NCBI RefSeq assembly: GCF_024346955.1
Contig: NZ_AP024884.1
Span: forward strand, 620,001 to 684,000
DNA from: Vibrio mangrovi
GTDB taxonomy: Bacteria; Pseudomonadota; Gammaproteobacteria; Enterobacterales; Vibrionaceae
Length of the DNA: 64,000 nt
Reading direction: 5' to 3'
The notes beneath the pieces were generated by a model that saw nothing but the letters and a program-made list of their open reading frames with translations, had not been told where the DNA came from and ran no database searches. Made by a program: the position numbers and the translations under genes. Shown in pieces: positions 44,590-54,414 of this stretch; position 1 is the stretch's first letter, and each line of letters opens with the position of its first letter.

Positions 44590-44704
44590 TAACAATAATA
44601 ACTGCCGGTGGTGTCGGTCTGTAACACCTCCTAACCATATACCGACAACACCGGAAATGCACCTGAGTGCTTGCCGCTTTCTCCACAAAAGCGGCTTTTT
44701 TTTC
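44590..44704 (+). ncRNA. Candidate 3'-UTR-derived small RNA downstream of gap
   Basis: After the gap stop, a 14-bp stem CCGGTGGTGTCGGT/ACCGACAACACCGG (44605-44618/44641-44654, one mismatch) displays a 22-base loop containing CACCTCCTAACC, complementary to ribosome binding sites. A second hairpin, GCCGCTTT...AAAGCGGC (44673-44696), ends in at least eight Ts. A seed-like loop plus a long U-tail is the plan of Hfq-binding RNAs. It may be processed from the gap mRNA. The U-tract exists only on the plus strand. No promoter is evident. Confidence 0.45.
44673..44704 (+). terminator. Rho-independent terminator of gap / the candidate sRNA
   Basis: An 8-bp stem GCCGCTTT/AAAGCGGC followed by nearly nine Ts, 112 bp after the gap stop. 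Confidence 0.85.
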
Positions 44705-44728
44705 GATAAAATTCAGTAACAGCAACAC

Positions 44729-46321
44729 TTAAAATGACGATAACGCCACCAGCTCCCGGGTATATTCGTGTTGAGGATTGGAGAAAAGAGCCTGAGTTTC
44801 CCCCTGCTCGATGATCTTTCCCTGACGCATTACAATGGTGTAATGGCATAACGATTTTACGACATTCAGATCATGACTGATAAACAGGTAAGTCAGACCA
44901 TGCTTTTCCTGCAACGTTTTCAGCAGATCCAGAACCTGAGCCTGCACCGTACGATCAAGAGATGAGGTCGGCTCATCAAGTAAAATAAACCGAGGTTGTA
45001 GAATCAACGCCCGGGCAACAGCAATCCGTTGACGCTGACCACCGGAAAATTCATTGGGATAGCGGTTCCGGCTTTCCGGGTCGAGCCCGACTTCAGTCAT
45101 CACATCGCAGATACGCCGATCGATTTCCTGTTCACTCAATGAATGGTGAACCCGCAGCCCTTCCCCAATCACCTGCGCGACAGACATTCTTGGATTCAGT
45201 GCCGAAAAAGGATCCTGAAACACCACCTGCATTTGATGCCGGAACGGTAACATGCCTTTACGATCCAGCGACTGTAGTTCAGTATCCCGGAAACGAATCA
45301 CGCCTTCAGACTGAATCAGTTTCAGGAGAGCCAGCCCCGTCGTCGACTTTCCTGAACCACTTTCCCCGACCAAGCCAAGTGAATGCCCTTCCCGCAGGTT
45401 AAAGTGCATATCCGTCACCGCTTTAATATGACCAACGGTTCGTTTCAGTAATCCACCTTTGATTGCAAACCAGATTTTCAGATGCTCAACCTGAAGCAAT
45501 GTGGGAGCCTGAGAAGAGACTCTCACTGGTTCGCCTCTGGGTTCGGCATTGATCAATTTGTGTGTATACGGATGCTGTGGTGCTTCAAATAACTGCTGAG
45601 TCTCACCAACCTCAACCAAACGTCCGTGTTGCATGACCGCAACACGGTCAGCAATGCGTCTGACAATACTCAGATCATGGGTGATAAACAACATCGCCAT
45701 CCCCAGTTCCTGTTGCAGCTCTTTCAGCAAATCAAGAATCTGAGCCTGCACCGAAACATCCAGCGCAGTCGTCGGTTCATCGGCAATCAGCAGTTCCGGT
45801 TCGTTAATCAGAGCCATGGCTATCATCACCCGTTGGCGTTCTCCACCGGAAAGTTCATGAGGATAGGCACTAATTTTGTTCTCCGGGTTACGAATTCCGA
45901 CTTTTTTCAGCCAGTGAAGTGCTGTGTCTTCAGCCTGACGCTGGCGTAACCCCCGGTGAATCGCCAATGTTTCCACCAACTGGCGACCGACCTTATGCAA
46001 TGGATTCAGTGATACCATCGGTTCCTGAAAAATCATCCCGATACGACCGCCGCGAATTCCCCGTAACTGCCGGGCGGAACAACTGAGCGTGTTAATGCCA
46101 TCGAAGCAGATATTCCCTTCAAGATAATGAGCCGCATGAGCAGGAAGTAACTTCAGAATGGCATTGGCTGTCACCGACTTTCCGGAACCGCTTTCTCCGA
46201 CCAGCGCCAGTGTTTCACCTTTGCTGATCGAAAAAGAAACCTGATGTGTGACCTGTTCGATGCCGTCCTGACGACGAAAACCAATCGACAGGTTGTTAAG
46301 ATTCAATACTTCCTGACTCAT
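44729..46321 (-). CDS. yejF: Peptide ABC transporter ATPase, YejF
   Basis: This 530-aa protein contains two complete ABC domains: Walker A GESGSGKSVT at about 40-48 and GESGSGKSTT at about 318-326; signatures LSGGERQR and FSGGQRQR; Walker B LLIADEP and FILLDEP. It is the fused ATPase of the YejABEF uptake system. The gene is last in the operon, overlapping yejE by 4 bp. Confidence 0.92.
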   Translation of the reverse strand: MSQEVLNLNNLSIGFRRQDGIEQVTHQVSFSISKGETLALVGESGSGKSVTANAILKLLPAHAAHYLEGNICFDGINTLSCSARQLRGIRGGRIGMIFQEPMVSLNPLHKVGRQLVETLAIHRGLRQRQAEDTALHWLKKVGIRNPENKISAYPHELSGGERQRVMIAMALINEPELLIADEPTTALDVSVQAQILDLLKELQQELGMAMLFITHDLSIVRRIADRVAVMQHGRLVEVGETQQLFEAPQHPYTHKLINAEPRGEPVRVSSQAPTLLQVEHLKIWFAIKGGLLKRTVGHIKAVTDMHFNLREGHSLGLVGESGSGKSTTGLALLKLIQSEGVIRFRDTELQSLDRKGMLPFRHQMQVVFQDPFSALNPRMSVAQVIGEGLRVHHSLSEQEIDRRICDVMTEVGLDPESRNRYPNEFSGGQRQRIAVARALILQPRFILLDEPTSSLDRTVQAQVLDLLKTLQEKHGLTYLFISHDLNVVKSLCHYTIVMRQGKIIEQGETQALFSNPQHEYTRELVALSSF

Positions 46322-47361
46322 GATCTTTTCCCATACTGATGCGGATCGAAAGCATCACGCACTGCTTCACCGATAAAGACCAATAAGGTCAGCATCACCG
46401 ATAAAACGACAAATGCAGAAATCCCCAGCCAGGGTGCCTGAAGATTGGCTTTTCCCTGTGCCAGCAGTTCCCCGAGAGATGGAGAACCAACAGGAAGCCC
46501 GAAGCCAAGAAAGTCGAGCGAAGTCAGCGTTGTTACCGAACCAGAGAGAATAAACGGCATCATGGTCAATGATGCAACCATTGCATTTGGCAGCATGTGA
46601 CGCCGCATAATCCGGCTATCGGATACACCCATTGCCTGTGCTGCTCTGACATAATCAAAGTTGCGGCAGCGGAGAAACTCGGCCCGGACAATCCCTACCA
46701 GACTCATCCAACTAAACAGCACCATAATTCCCAGTAGCCACCAGAAGTTCGGCTCAACAAAACTAGACAGGATGATCAGTAAAAACAGCGTCGGCATGCC
46801 TGACCAAACCTCAATAAAGCGCTGACCGAACAGATCAATCCAGCCTCCGTAATATCCCTGAACCGCACCGACGCCGACACCAATCACCGAAGACACGACC
46901 GTCAGAACAAAACCAAACAACACCGAAATGCGAAAACCATAAATAATCCGGGCCAGCACATCACGCCCTTTATCGTCAGTTCCCAGCCAGTTAGTTGCAT
47001 CAGGCGCAGATGGCACATTCCCGCTATCGACATTAAAATTAATCGTGTCATAACTGAAACGAATCAATGGCCAGACAATGAATCCTTTTTCCCGGATCAG
47101 TTCATCGACATAAGGATCAGTATAATCAGCTTCCGTCGGAAACTCGCCGCCAAACTGTGTTTCCGGATAAACATAAACCATCGGGAAATACCACTGATGA
47201 TCATAGGAAATTACCAGCGGCTTATCATTGGCAATCAATTCCGCAAACAGGCTGAGCAGAAATATCAGACCGAAAATCCACAGCGACCAGTAGCCGCGCT
47301 TACTGTTTTTAAACCGCTGCCAACGTTCCGCATTCATCGGATTCATCTTTAATAACGACAT
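46318..47361 (-). CDS. yejE: Peptide ABC transporter permease, YejE
   Basis: This 347-aa permease of the OppC class has an N-terminal helix, a long periplasmic loop (about 40-140) and five further helices. The coupling motif EFLRCRNFDYVRAAQAMGVS lies at about 228-247. The start follows the yejB stop without a gap. Confidence 0.92.
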   Translation of the reverse strand: MSLLKMNPMNAERWQRFKNSKRGYWSLWIFGLIFLLSLFAELIANDKPLVISYDHQWYFPMVYVYPETQFGGEFPTEADYTDPYVDELIREKGFIVWPLIRFSYDTINFNVDSGNVPSAPDATNWLGTDDKGRDVLARIIYGFRISVLFGFVLTVVSSVIGVGVGAVQGYYGGWIDLFGQRFIEVWSGMPTLFLLIILSSFVEPNFWWLLGIMVLFSWMSLVGIVRAEFLRCRNFDYVRAAQAMGVSDSRIMRRHMLPNAMVASLTMMPFILSGSVTTLTSLDFLGFGLPVGSPSLGELLAQGKANLQAPWLGISAFVVLSVMLTLLVFIGEAVRDAFDPHQYGKRS

Positions 47362-48447
47362 CTAACGCGCCTCAAAATCAATACGCGGATCAACCCAGGT
47401 ATAAGTCAGATCAGAAATAATCCCCAGCACCAGACCAAGCAACGTCATAATATAGAGAGAGCTGAACACCACCGGATAATCGCGCTGTAACGTCGATTCA
47501 AAACCCAGTAATCCGATGCCATTTAGAGAAAACATCACTTCAATTAACATCGAACCGGTGAAAAAAATACTGATAAATGCGCTGGGAAATCCGGCGATAA
47601 TAATCAGCATCGCATTGCGGAAAACATGCTGATATAAAATGCTTCGTTCATCCAGCCCTTTTGCCCGGGCTGTCACAACATACTGTTTATTGATTTCATC
47701 AAGAAAAGAGTTTTTTGTCAGCATACTCAGTGTTGCAAATCCGCCAATCACCATTGCCATAATCGGCAATGTCAGATGCCAGAAGTAATCACCAATCTGC
47801 TGATACCAGGTCAGTTGATCGAAGTTGTCGGAAACCAGTCCGCGTAGTGGAAACCAGTCGAAATAATTACCGCTGGCAAATACGATAATCAGTAAAATGG
47901 CGAACAGAAACCCGGGAATTGCATAACCGACAATAATGGCAGCACTGGACCAGATATCAAAGCGGGTGCCGTGATGAATCGCTTTCATTATCCCCAGAGG
48001 AATTGAGATCAGATAAACAATCAGAGTGCTCCACAAACCCAGTGAAATAGAAACCGGTAGTCGTTCCTTAATCAAGTCGATAACATTGCCGCCTTTGAAC
48101 AGACTCTGACCGAAATTGAAAGTCACATAGTTCTTCAGCATCTCAACATAACGCTCCAGAATCGGTTTATCAAAACCGAACTGGCGTTTAATCTCTGCAA
48201 CAACTTCGGGATCCAACCCTCTTGAACCTTTGTATCCCGAGTGATCCGCTTTACTGTCTGACAGAGAAACCTCATGTCCTCCACCACTCAGACGCTCCAT
48301 TACCCCGGAACCTAATCCCTGCATCTGAGCAATAGCCTGTTCAACCGGTCCGCCCGGGGCAATCTGAATAATGAAAAAATTAATGGTAATGATCGCCCAC
48401 AAAGTTGGGATCACCAGTAGTAAGCGGCGGAAAATATACGCTGCCAT
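47362..48447 (-). CDS. yejB: Peptide ABC transporter permease, YejB
   Basis: This 361-aa permease of the OppB class starts MAAYIFRRLLLVIPTLWAII, typical of the group, and has an EAA-type loop (KQYVVTARAKGLDERSIL). With YejE it forms the membrane channel. It lies 8 bp after yejA. Confidence 0.92.
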   Translation of the reverse strand: MAAYIFRRLLLVIPTLWAIITINFFIIQIAPGGPVEQAIAQMQGLGSGVMERLSGGGHEVSLSDSKADHSGYKGSRGLDPEVVAEIKRQFGFDKPILERYVEMLKNYVTFNFGQSLFKGGNVIDLIKERLPVSISLGLWSTLIVYLISIPLGIMKAIHHGTRFDIWSSAAIIVGYAIPGFLFAILLIIVFASGNYFDWFPLRGLVSDNFDQLTWYQQIGDYFWHLTLPIMAMVIGGFATLSMLTKNSFLDEINKQYVVTARAKGLDERSILYQHVFRNAMLIIIAGFPSAFISIFFTGSMLIEVMFSLNGIGLLGFESTLQRDYPVVFSSLYIMTLLGLVLGIISDLTYTWVDPRIDFEAR

Positions 48448-48455
48448 AATTCCCT

Positions 48456-50276
48456 CTAATGGCTTTCGCTATTTGAAAGCGCCTTCTCTTTCTCTGCGGA
48501 AATCCACCAGCTATCAACGCCAAGCGAATACTTCGGCATCACATCAGGGCGTTCAAACTTATCCCACATCGCTATGTGATACGCACTCACATACCACTGA
48601 GGAATCATATAGAAATTCCACTGTAATACCCGGTCAAAAGCCCGTCCCAGTGCCAGTAGTTTTTCCGGGTCATTCTGATTTGCAGCAATAGCTTCGGTCA
48701 GCTTATCAACCACCGGCTCGGAGACTCCGGCCTGATTGTAGGTGGAATCCATAAAACCGGAGTTCCAGATAATCATCAGATCAGTCGAAGGGTACGCATT
48801 AGCACTATAACCTCTTGAAATCATATCAAAGTCCCGGTCCCGAAGACGTTTGGTATACTGTGTCGTATCCACGGTACGGATCTTCATGGTAATACCCATC
48901 AGCTTTAAATTTTTCTGCAAAGGAATCGCAATACGTTCCTCCGCCGGAGTATAGATTAACAGTTCAAATGACAGCGGCTGACCACTTTTAATATTGGTCA
49001 TCACTCCGTCTTTCACCTGCCAGCCGGCAGTCTTGAGTAACCTGAAAGCTTTGCGCATCTGAGACCGGATTCGTCCGGAACCATCTGTCACCGGTGGCTG
49101 AAATTCCTGAGTAAACACCCGGGGAGGAATCTGAGCTTTGAAAGGGTTCAGAACTGCCAGTTCGGCTTCAGAAGGAAGCCCTTTCGCCTCAAAATCGGTA
49201 TTCTGAAAATAGCTTCGTGTCCGGGTATACTGACTGTAAAACATGTGTTGATTCATCCACTGAAAATCCAGTGCATAAGTCAGCGCTTCCCGGACTCTCG
49301 GATCCTGAAATACAGGCCGGGTGATATTAAACACAAATCCTTTTGCCGGAGCGGGTTTCTGGTGAAGAATCTCTTCTTTGATGATATGACCATTATCAAA
49401 ATTGACGCCGGTGTATGCCGTCGCCCACTGTTTGGCTTCTCCTTCCTGACGAAAATCGAATTCGCCCGATTTGAAAGCTTCCAGCATCACTGTGTCATCC
49501 CGGTAATAATCATACTGAACTACTTTAAAATTGTTTCGGCCGACATTTACCGGCAAGTCCTTCGCCCAGTAGTCCTCCACCAGCCCGTAAGTTACACTCT
49601 GCCCCATTTTATAGTCGATAATTTTGTAGGCACCACTACCGACAGGCGGTGTAGCAAGTGGTTCGGCAAAGTTTTTATCTTTCCAGTAATGAGCCGGTAG
49701 TACGGGAAGTGTCTCCGCCAGACGAAACAATTTCTCCCGGTTTGGCTGCGCCATTTCAAAGCGGACAGTGCGATCATTAAGAGCCAGCACCGATTTGACG
49801 TCTTTATAGTAAACCCGGAACTGAGGAACACCTTCAGTCATCAGTTTATGAAAACTGAACTCAACATCGTGAGCCGTGATCGGTTTTCTGTCATGAAACC
49901 GGGCCTTCGTATTCAGATCAGCTTCGAGCCAGAGATAATCATCGGAATAGCGAATTTTGGTTGCGATCAGTGGATAGAAAGTATCGATCTCATCATCGGG
50001 GGAATACATCAGGCTGTCATAAAGCTCACCACTGGCAACGGCAGGAACACCCCGGGAAGCATAACGATTAAAATTATCAAAAGTGCCGATCTGACCGTAA
50101 GTCATTTTGCCGTATTTCGGCGCATCCGGATTAACATAATCAAAATGCTGAAAGTTTTCCGGATATTTTGCCTGACCATATCCGACCAAACGGGTTGTTT
50201 CTATGACTTTGCCAAAACAGGCCACACTCAACATCATCAATCCACAACCCAGTAAAGCCGGTTTTATTTTTCCCAT
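48456..50276 (-). CDS. yejA: Peptide-binding protein of the ABC transporter, YejA
   Basis: This 606-aa family 5 solute-binding protein has a signal peptide (LLGCGLMMLSVACFG, cut near residue 22), then YPENFQHFDYVNPDAPKYG and FDNFNRYASRG typical of YejA. In E. coli the system imports microcin C and peptides, and related YejA proteins bind murein-derived peptides. The gene follows the NUDIX gene by 12 bp. Confidence 0.9.
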   Translation of the reverse strand: MGKIKPALLGCGLMMLSVACFGKVIETTRLVGYGQAKYPENFQHFDYVNPDAPKYGKMTYGQIGTFDNFNRYASRGVPAVASGELYDSLMYSPDDEIDTFYPLIATKIRYSDDYLWLEADLNTKARFHDRKPITAHDVEFSFHKLMTEGVPQFRVYYKDVKSVLALNDRTVRFEMAQPNREKLFRLAETLPVLPAHYWKDKNFAEPLATPPVGSGAYKIIDYKMGQSVTYGLVEDYWAKDLPVNVGRNNFKVVQYDYYRDDTVMLEAFKSGEFDFRQEGEAKQWATAYTGVNFDNGHIIKEEILHQKPAPAKGFVFNITRPVFQDPRVREALTYALDFQWMNQHMFYSQYTRTRSYFQNTDFEAKGLPSEAELAVLNPFKAQIPPRVFTQEFQPPVTDGSGRIRSQMRKAFRLLKTAGWQVKDGVMTNIKSGQPLSFELLIYTPAEERIAIPLQKNLKLMGITMKIRTVDTTQYTKRLRDRDFDMISRGYSANAYPSTDLMIIWNSGFMDSTYNQAGVSEPVVDKLTEAIAANQNDPEKLLALGRAFDRVLQWNFYMIPQWYVSAYHIAMWDKFERPDVMPKYSLGVDSWWISAEKEKALSNSESH

Positions 50277-50288
50277 TCTGTTTAATTC

Positions 50289-50813
50289 CTAGATCAGTAA
50301 TTCTTTTGCCGCCAGCCGAAGCAAGAATGTTTCTCTTGCCAGATTCTCACCATGATGGGACGGATCCATCATTGCCTGTTCATTATGTGCAATCGCCTGA
50401 TGAATATCGAGCCAGACAGGTATACTTCCGTTTAGGATCTCATAATCTTCCGGGCTCGGAGTCCCGAGTTCACTATCAACTTTACAGGCATAACAGTAAG
50501 AAATGGTATGGAGAACCTGACCTTCCCGCGCCCTTTCCGGGCTGAACTCTTCATAAATACCCAAAGGCTGGATATGGTGGATGTTCCGGGCTCCGGTTTC
50601 TTCCTGTAACTCGCGAACCATGCCGGCAATCGGATCTTCACCTTCTCTTAACCCGCCACCGGGTAAAGTGTAATCATCAAAACGGCGGGTATAAAGTGTC
50701 AGTATTTCGTTTCGTTCGTTCAGCACAATCGCCCGGCTGGCCAGACGAACTTGTGTCTGAAAATCCTTTTGGGTTTGCACCTCAGGATCGACTGATGTTG
50801 CCAAATGTCTCAT
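50289..50813 (-). CDS. NUDIX hydrolase
   Basis: This 174-aa protein has a full Nudix box, GGLREGEDPIAGMVRELQEE followed by TGA, at about 53-75. It hydrolyses nucleoside diphosphates linked to other groups; the substrate is not evident. As the first gene of the yej operon it may be co-regulated with peptide import, although the functional link is unclear. Confidence 0.85.
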   Translation of the reverse strand: MRHLATSVDPEVQTQKDFQTQVRLASRAIVLNERNEILTLYTRRFDDYTLPGGGLREGEDPIAGMVRELQEETGARNIHHIQPLGIYEEFSPERAREGQVLHTISYCYACKVDSELGTPSPEDYEILNGSIPVWLDIHQAIAHNEQAMMDPSHHGENLARETFLLRLAAKELLI

Positions 50814-51005
50814 AAAGGCTTCTCCTTGTCTGTCCTTGCCAGCCTATTGAAATCAGGGATGAGAGTGCGTCATAAAAAACAATAGGTTAGCAATAAATAA
50901 AATGCAATGTTTAAGTACATCGTGTTCCATATCCCGAAACAAGTCGGCACAAAATACCATGAATCAGAGATGATTACTGTTTGATAAGGCATATTTTCTT
51001 TAATT

Positions 51006-51031
51006 TTCGTTTAAACATCGTTTTAAACGAA
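51006..51031. promoter_or_regulatory. Perfect operator-like dyad upstream of the six-helix membrane protein
   Basis: TTCGTTTAAA and TTTAAACGAA form a perfect 10-bp inverted repeat with a 6-bp spacer, 67 bp upstream of the ATG at 51099. The symmetry and length fit a dimeric repressor of TetR type. No such regulator gene is adjacent. Confidence 0.5.
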
Positions 51032-51098
51032 CGGTTTGCTATATGCCATTGATTAATAAATATAAATTTTTGGAGATTGTCAATAACTGGTGACTATT

Positions 51099-51809
51099 AT
51101 GAAAAATCAAATCTCACCTTCATGGAATCATGCTCAACATGAGCAACAAAAGAAGACCAAAAAAATACTAATTGATACAGGCATACTCATACTGAGTGTC
51201 CTCGGAGCAAGTTTGCTGGCGGTTGCATGCCTCTGGGTGGACTACCTTTACGGTGATCATTACATCAGTGAAAAATCAGTGACCGAGTATGTCCAACAGA
51301 TTCTGTTAGGCATCGCTGTTGTTGCCTTCTATCGTATCAAGGTCGGTCATGAAGCTCTGCGCCATGCTGCAATTTTGATCAGTGGCTTCTTTATGGTCTT
51401 ATTTATCCGGGAACTCGACTTCCTGTTTGATCATGTATGGCACGGTTTCTGGATTTATCCAGCTCTGTTGGTAACCCTTGCAGCACTGGCTTACGCATTC
51501 AGGGGAAGAGACCAAATCCTGCATGAATTTGCTGAGATTCTAAGTGTTCCCAACATGCGATTACTTGTGTGCAGTGTCATGATTTTAATCTCTTTTTCCC
51601 GGTTGTTTGGCATGGGAAGTTTCTGGCATATGGTGATGCATGAATACTATATCCGCGATGTTAAAAACATTGCAGAAGAAGGAATCGAACTGCTTTGCTA
51701 TGCGTTGATCAGCTACTCAGCCGTATCTACTCAACTCTATATGAAAATACGTTATGCCGCGATCCGGAAACGAATGCAGATTAATGTAAATGAGAGTATT
51801 TATCATTAA
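51099..51809 (+). CDS. Multi-helix inner-membrane protein, unknown function
   Basis: This is a 236-aa protein from the ATG at 51099; a GTG three codons earlier is possible. I count about six membrane helices (about 25-45, 65-80, 88-104, 118-135, 155-170, 190-210). Charged His/Arg/Glu residues are conserved-looking around the helices (HEALRHAA, IRELDFLFDHVWHG, FWHMVMHEYYIRD). The many His near membrane faces recall redox or metal-binding membrane proteins, but I recognise no family. Confidence 0.55.
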   Translation: MKNQISPSWNHAQHEQQKKTKKILIDTGILILSVLGASLLAVACLWVDYLYGDHYISEKSVTEYVQQILLGIAVVAFYRIKVGHEALRHAAILISGFFMVLFIRELDFLFDHVWHGFWIYPALLVTLAALAYAFRGRDQILHEFAEILSVPNMRLLVCSVMILISFSRLFGMGSFWHMVMHEYYIRDVKNIAEEGIELLCYALISYSAVSTQLYMKIRYAAIRKRMQINVNESIYH

Positions 51810-51976
51810 ATAAAAAAGGATTATACTCGGGATGTTCCATATCATATAGGATCATCCCGAAACTTCTTTTCAAACAAGCTATAACTGGCTTTATATACAA
51901 AGCATACAGATCTTTCGTGATGGTTTGACAACGCATTGCAGCACCTTTGTCTGCATGCTTACAACGAGAGAATCAC

Positions 51977-52747
51977 ATGAAGCCAAGAATTCCCCTGCCA
52001 CTCACTGTAACCGAATCACAAATCATTTCCCCTTCCATCCGTAGAATTACTCTGCATGGTGAATCTATTGCCCATTTTGAACATGATGTTGCAGGACGTT
52101 ACTTTAAATTTCTGTTCACCCCTGCCGGAACAACCGATTTGACGGAACTTTCGGACGAAGCCCGCCCCGTTATGCGTACTTATACAATTCGAAAGTATGA
52201 CGCAAACAGCCATAAGATTGAGGTCGACTTTGTCCGTCATCAGATTGAAGATCTCGGTTGTGGCTTTGCTGCCCGCTGGGCCGAGTCAGCCAAACCCGGA
52301 GACATGATATCGATTGTTGGCCCCGGACAAAGCACTTATCCTTCATTCGAACATGACTGGGTGTTTTTTGTCGCCGACATGACAGCCCTGCCAGCAATGT
52401 CTGTTACATTAGAACGATTAGCAGACTCTGCCCGTGGTTATGCGGTGATTGAAATCGAAACTCAGGCTGATATACAAACGCTACACCATCCGGAAAATGT
52501 TGAAGTGATCTGGGCTATCCGGGACCAGCAACAGTCGCTGGAAGAAACCGTTAAATCCATAATCTGGTTAGACGGTCAGGCCGATGTCTGGTGTGCCTGT
52601 GAATTTGAAACGATGCGTTCATTACGTCACTATTTCAGAAATGAACGGGGAATTGAAAAAGAACATCTTTATATCAGTAGCTACTGGAAAGACGGCATTA
52701 GTGAAGACGGTCATAAAATATTAAAACGTCAGGATATGGAAAAATAA
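51977..52747 (+). CDS. Siderophore-interacting protein (FAD-dependent ferric reductase, ViuB-like)
   Basis: This is a 256-aa protein from the ATG at 51977. It has an FAD-binding barrel (about 15-115; MRTYTIRKYDANSHKIEVDF holds the RxYT motif for flavin) and an NAD(P)H-binding SIP domain (VFFVADMTALPAM, WCACEFETMRSLRHYF, SSYWKDGISEDGH). It releases iron from imported ferric siderophores by reduction. No siderophore genes or evident Fur box adjoin it. Confidence 0.88.
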   Translation: MKPRIPLPLTVTESQIISPSIRRITLHGESIAHFEHDVAGRYFKFLFTPAGTTDLTELSDEARPVMRTYTIRKYDANSHKIEVDFVRHQIEDLGCGFAARWAESAKPGDMISIVGPGQSTYPSFEHDWVFFVADMTALPAMSVTLERLADSARGYAVIEIETQADIQTLHHPENVEVIWAIRDQQQSLEETVKSIIWLDGQADVWCACEFETMRSLRHYFRNERGIEKEHLYISSYWKDGISEDGHKILKRQDMEK

Positions 52748-52796
52748 CCATCTGACGAGAATAACTCGTCTCCACGAGTTTGATTTACTTGTTCAC

Positions 52797-53504
52797 TCAG
52801 CAAACTGTATCTGAGGTCACGGTTAAAGTATCGTGGCGCCATATCGCAATCTCTGCGGCAACAGGTTGTTCCCCGCTATAAACTTTTCTTTCAATTACAA
52901 TCGCTGGGGTTCCCGTTGCTGCGTGGAGCATTACAGCGGTTTCACCAGTCAGGCAACTTACAGTGACGCTGTCACTGATATGAATGTTTTTCAGTAATTC
53001 CCGCTGCCGTAGCCATGCAAACAGCTCCTCCGGAGTATCAACATCTACAGCAGTATTTTTTTCTGCGTGAACCCAGTAACGTACAAAACAAACCGGGCGC
53101 TTTTCCAGATAACGTAGCATTTCTACAGCATGAACTTCAGCAAAAGGGCCCAGTTGGAGTAATCCACTTACCTGCTTATTTGCCAGAGTATTTTGTACAC
53201 GTATGACAGATAAACTTGCCTGGCGTGCCTGTTTTTCTGCCAGTACCAGAAAATCTTCAGCCGTTGACAGCGGAAAGTCGATACGCGGTGGCGCAATAAA
53301 CCAGCCACGACGATCTTCCCGGAAAATAAGCCCTTCAGTTTCCAGCAACGACAAAGCTTCACGTAGTGTAACCCGGGTTGTTGTAAAAGTTTCTGCCAGT
53401 TGCCGCTCAGAAGGTAATTTCTGCCCCGCAGCCAACATCCCCTGCTCAATCTGTTCTGCAATGGTTTCTTTAATCTTAATATATTGCACGGATAACCAAC
53501 TCAA
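52797..53504 (-). CDS. GntR-family regulator with UTRA domain
   Basis: This 235-aa protein has an N-terminal winged HTH (SERQLAETFTTTRVTLREAL, about 33-52) and a C-terminal UTRA ligand domain (about 95-225). It belongs to the HutC group, whose members sense sugars, phosphonates or amino-acid derivatives. The target is not evident from the neighbours. Confidence 0.82.
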   Translation of the reverse strand: MSWLSVQYIKIKETIAEQIEQGMLAAGQKLPSERQLAETFTTTRVTLREALSLLETEGLIFREDRRGWFIAPPRIDFPLSTAEDFLVLAEKQARQASLSVIRVQNTLANKQVSGLLQLGPFAEVHAVEMLRYLEKRPVCFVRYWVHAEKNTAVDVDTPEELFAWLRQRELLKNIHISDSVTVSCLTGETAVMLHAATGTPAIVIERKVYSGEQPVAAEIAIWRHDTLTVTSDTVC

Positions 53505-53613
53505 CGTGACATTGTCACAACAAATGGATGAATACTCTCAATTTAGCGGGCTTTCCCTATGGATACAATGAGATATTTCCAACGGATCTGATAAAAATCA
53601 TTCCAGCCAGTGC

Positions 53614-54288
53614 TCAGGCAAAAATCACCGCCGATAACTCTGTCAGCGATTGAATTTCATAGTGACAGACAACATTTTCAGGCACAGGCTGCTTAGCCAC
53701 ATTCAGCCAGCAAGTCGTAAAACCATATTGATGACCGCCCTGTATATCCGCCAGCGGATTATCGCCAACCATTAATACTCTGCTCTTCTCGGGATAGCCG
53801 ATTTGCTGATGGGTATAGGCAAAAATTGCCGGATCGGGTTTGGCAGCACCAATCTGCTCAGAAACGGTCACCTGAGAAAAATAATTTGTCAGTCCGTGTT
53901 TTTCCAGACGGTGGGATTGTAAATCGATAAAACCATTGGTAATGATCCCCAGTTGAACCTGTCCCCGTAACTGTTCCAGCAAAGCTCTGGCACCGGGCAG
54001 CAACGTAGAAATTTCCGCCATCACCTGAAAAAAGCTCAGATTCAGTTCCTCAGTCGTCCGGCTAAGCCGCTCTGCCCATGAAGCAAAACGTTGGTGCTTC
54101 AGTGTCGCTGCATCAATTTTTCCATCCTGATAATCACGCCACAAAGCCTGATTTTTTTCCTGATACTGACTAAAGTCTTCAGGAGTAAAGTCAACGCCAA
54201 AAGAGGAAAACATTCTCTTCAATCCACTAAACCCGTCGAAATGAAATAAGGTCTCGTCTGCGTCAAATAATATCCAGTCAAATTTCAT
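53614..54288 (-). CDS. yjjG: HAD-family 5'-nucleotidase YjjG
   Basis: This 224-aa protein has HAD motif I FDADETLF (about 8-15), motif II IITNG, motif III Lys in GAAKPDP and motif IV GDNPLADIQGG. In E. coli YjjG dephosphorylates pyrimidine nucleotides and protects against non-canonical ones. Length is as expected. Confidence 0.88.
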   Translation of the reverse strand: MKFDWILFDADETLFHFDGFSGLKRMFSSFGVDFTPEDFSQYQEKNQALWRDYQDGKIDAATLKHQRFASWAERLSRTTEELNLSFFQVMAEISTLLPGARALLEQLRGQVQLGIITNGFIDLQSHRLEKHGLTNYFSQVTVSEQIGAAKPDPAIFAYTHQQIGYPEKSRVLMVGDNPLADIQGGHQYGFTTCWLNVAKQPVPENVVCHYEIQSLTELSAVIFA

Positions 54289-54314
54289 AAATTATCCTTT
54301 TGTATCACCTCAAA

Positions 54315-54339
54315 ATGCATCTTAAGGTCATTGAGTATA
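54315..54339. repeat. Degenerate end of the inverted-repeat element
   Basis: ATGCATCTTAAGGTCATTGAGTATA resembles the right end of the element at 62522-62728, in the gap between yjjG and the divergent LysR gene. Confidence 0.4.
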
Positions 54340-54414
54340 ATCAGTTTATACTGTTTTTTAATTTGCTATAATCCCCGCCCAAAGAAACTGACCGTTTCCT
54401 ATAGGTTAACATCA

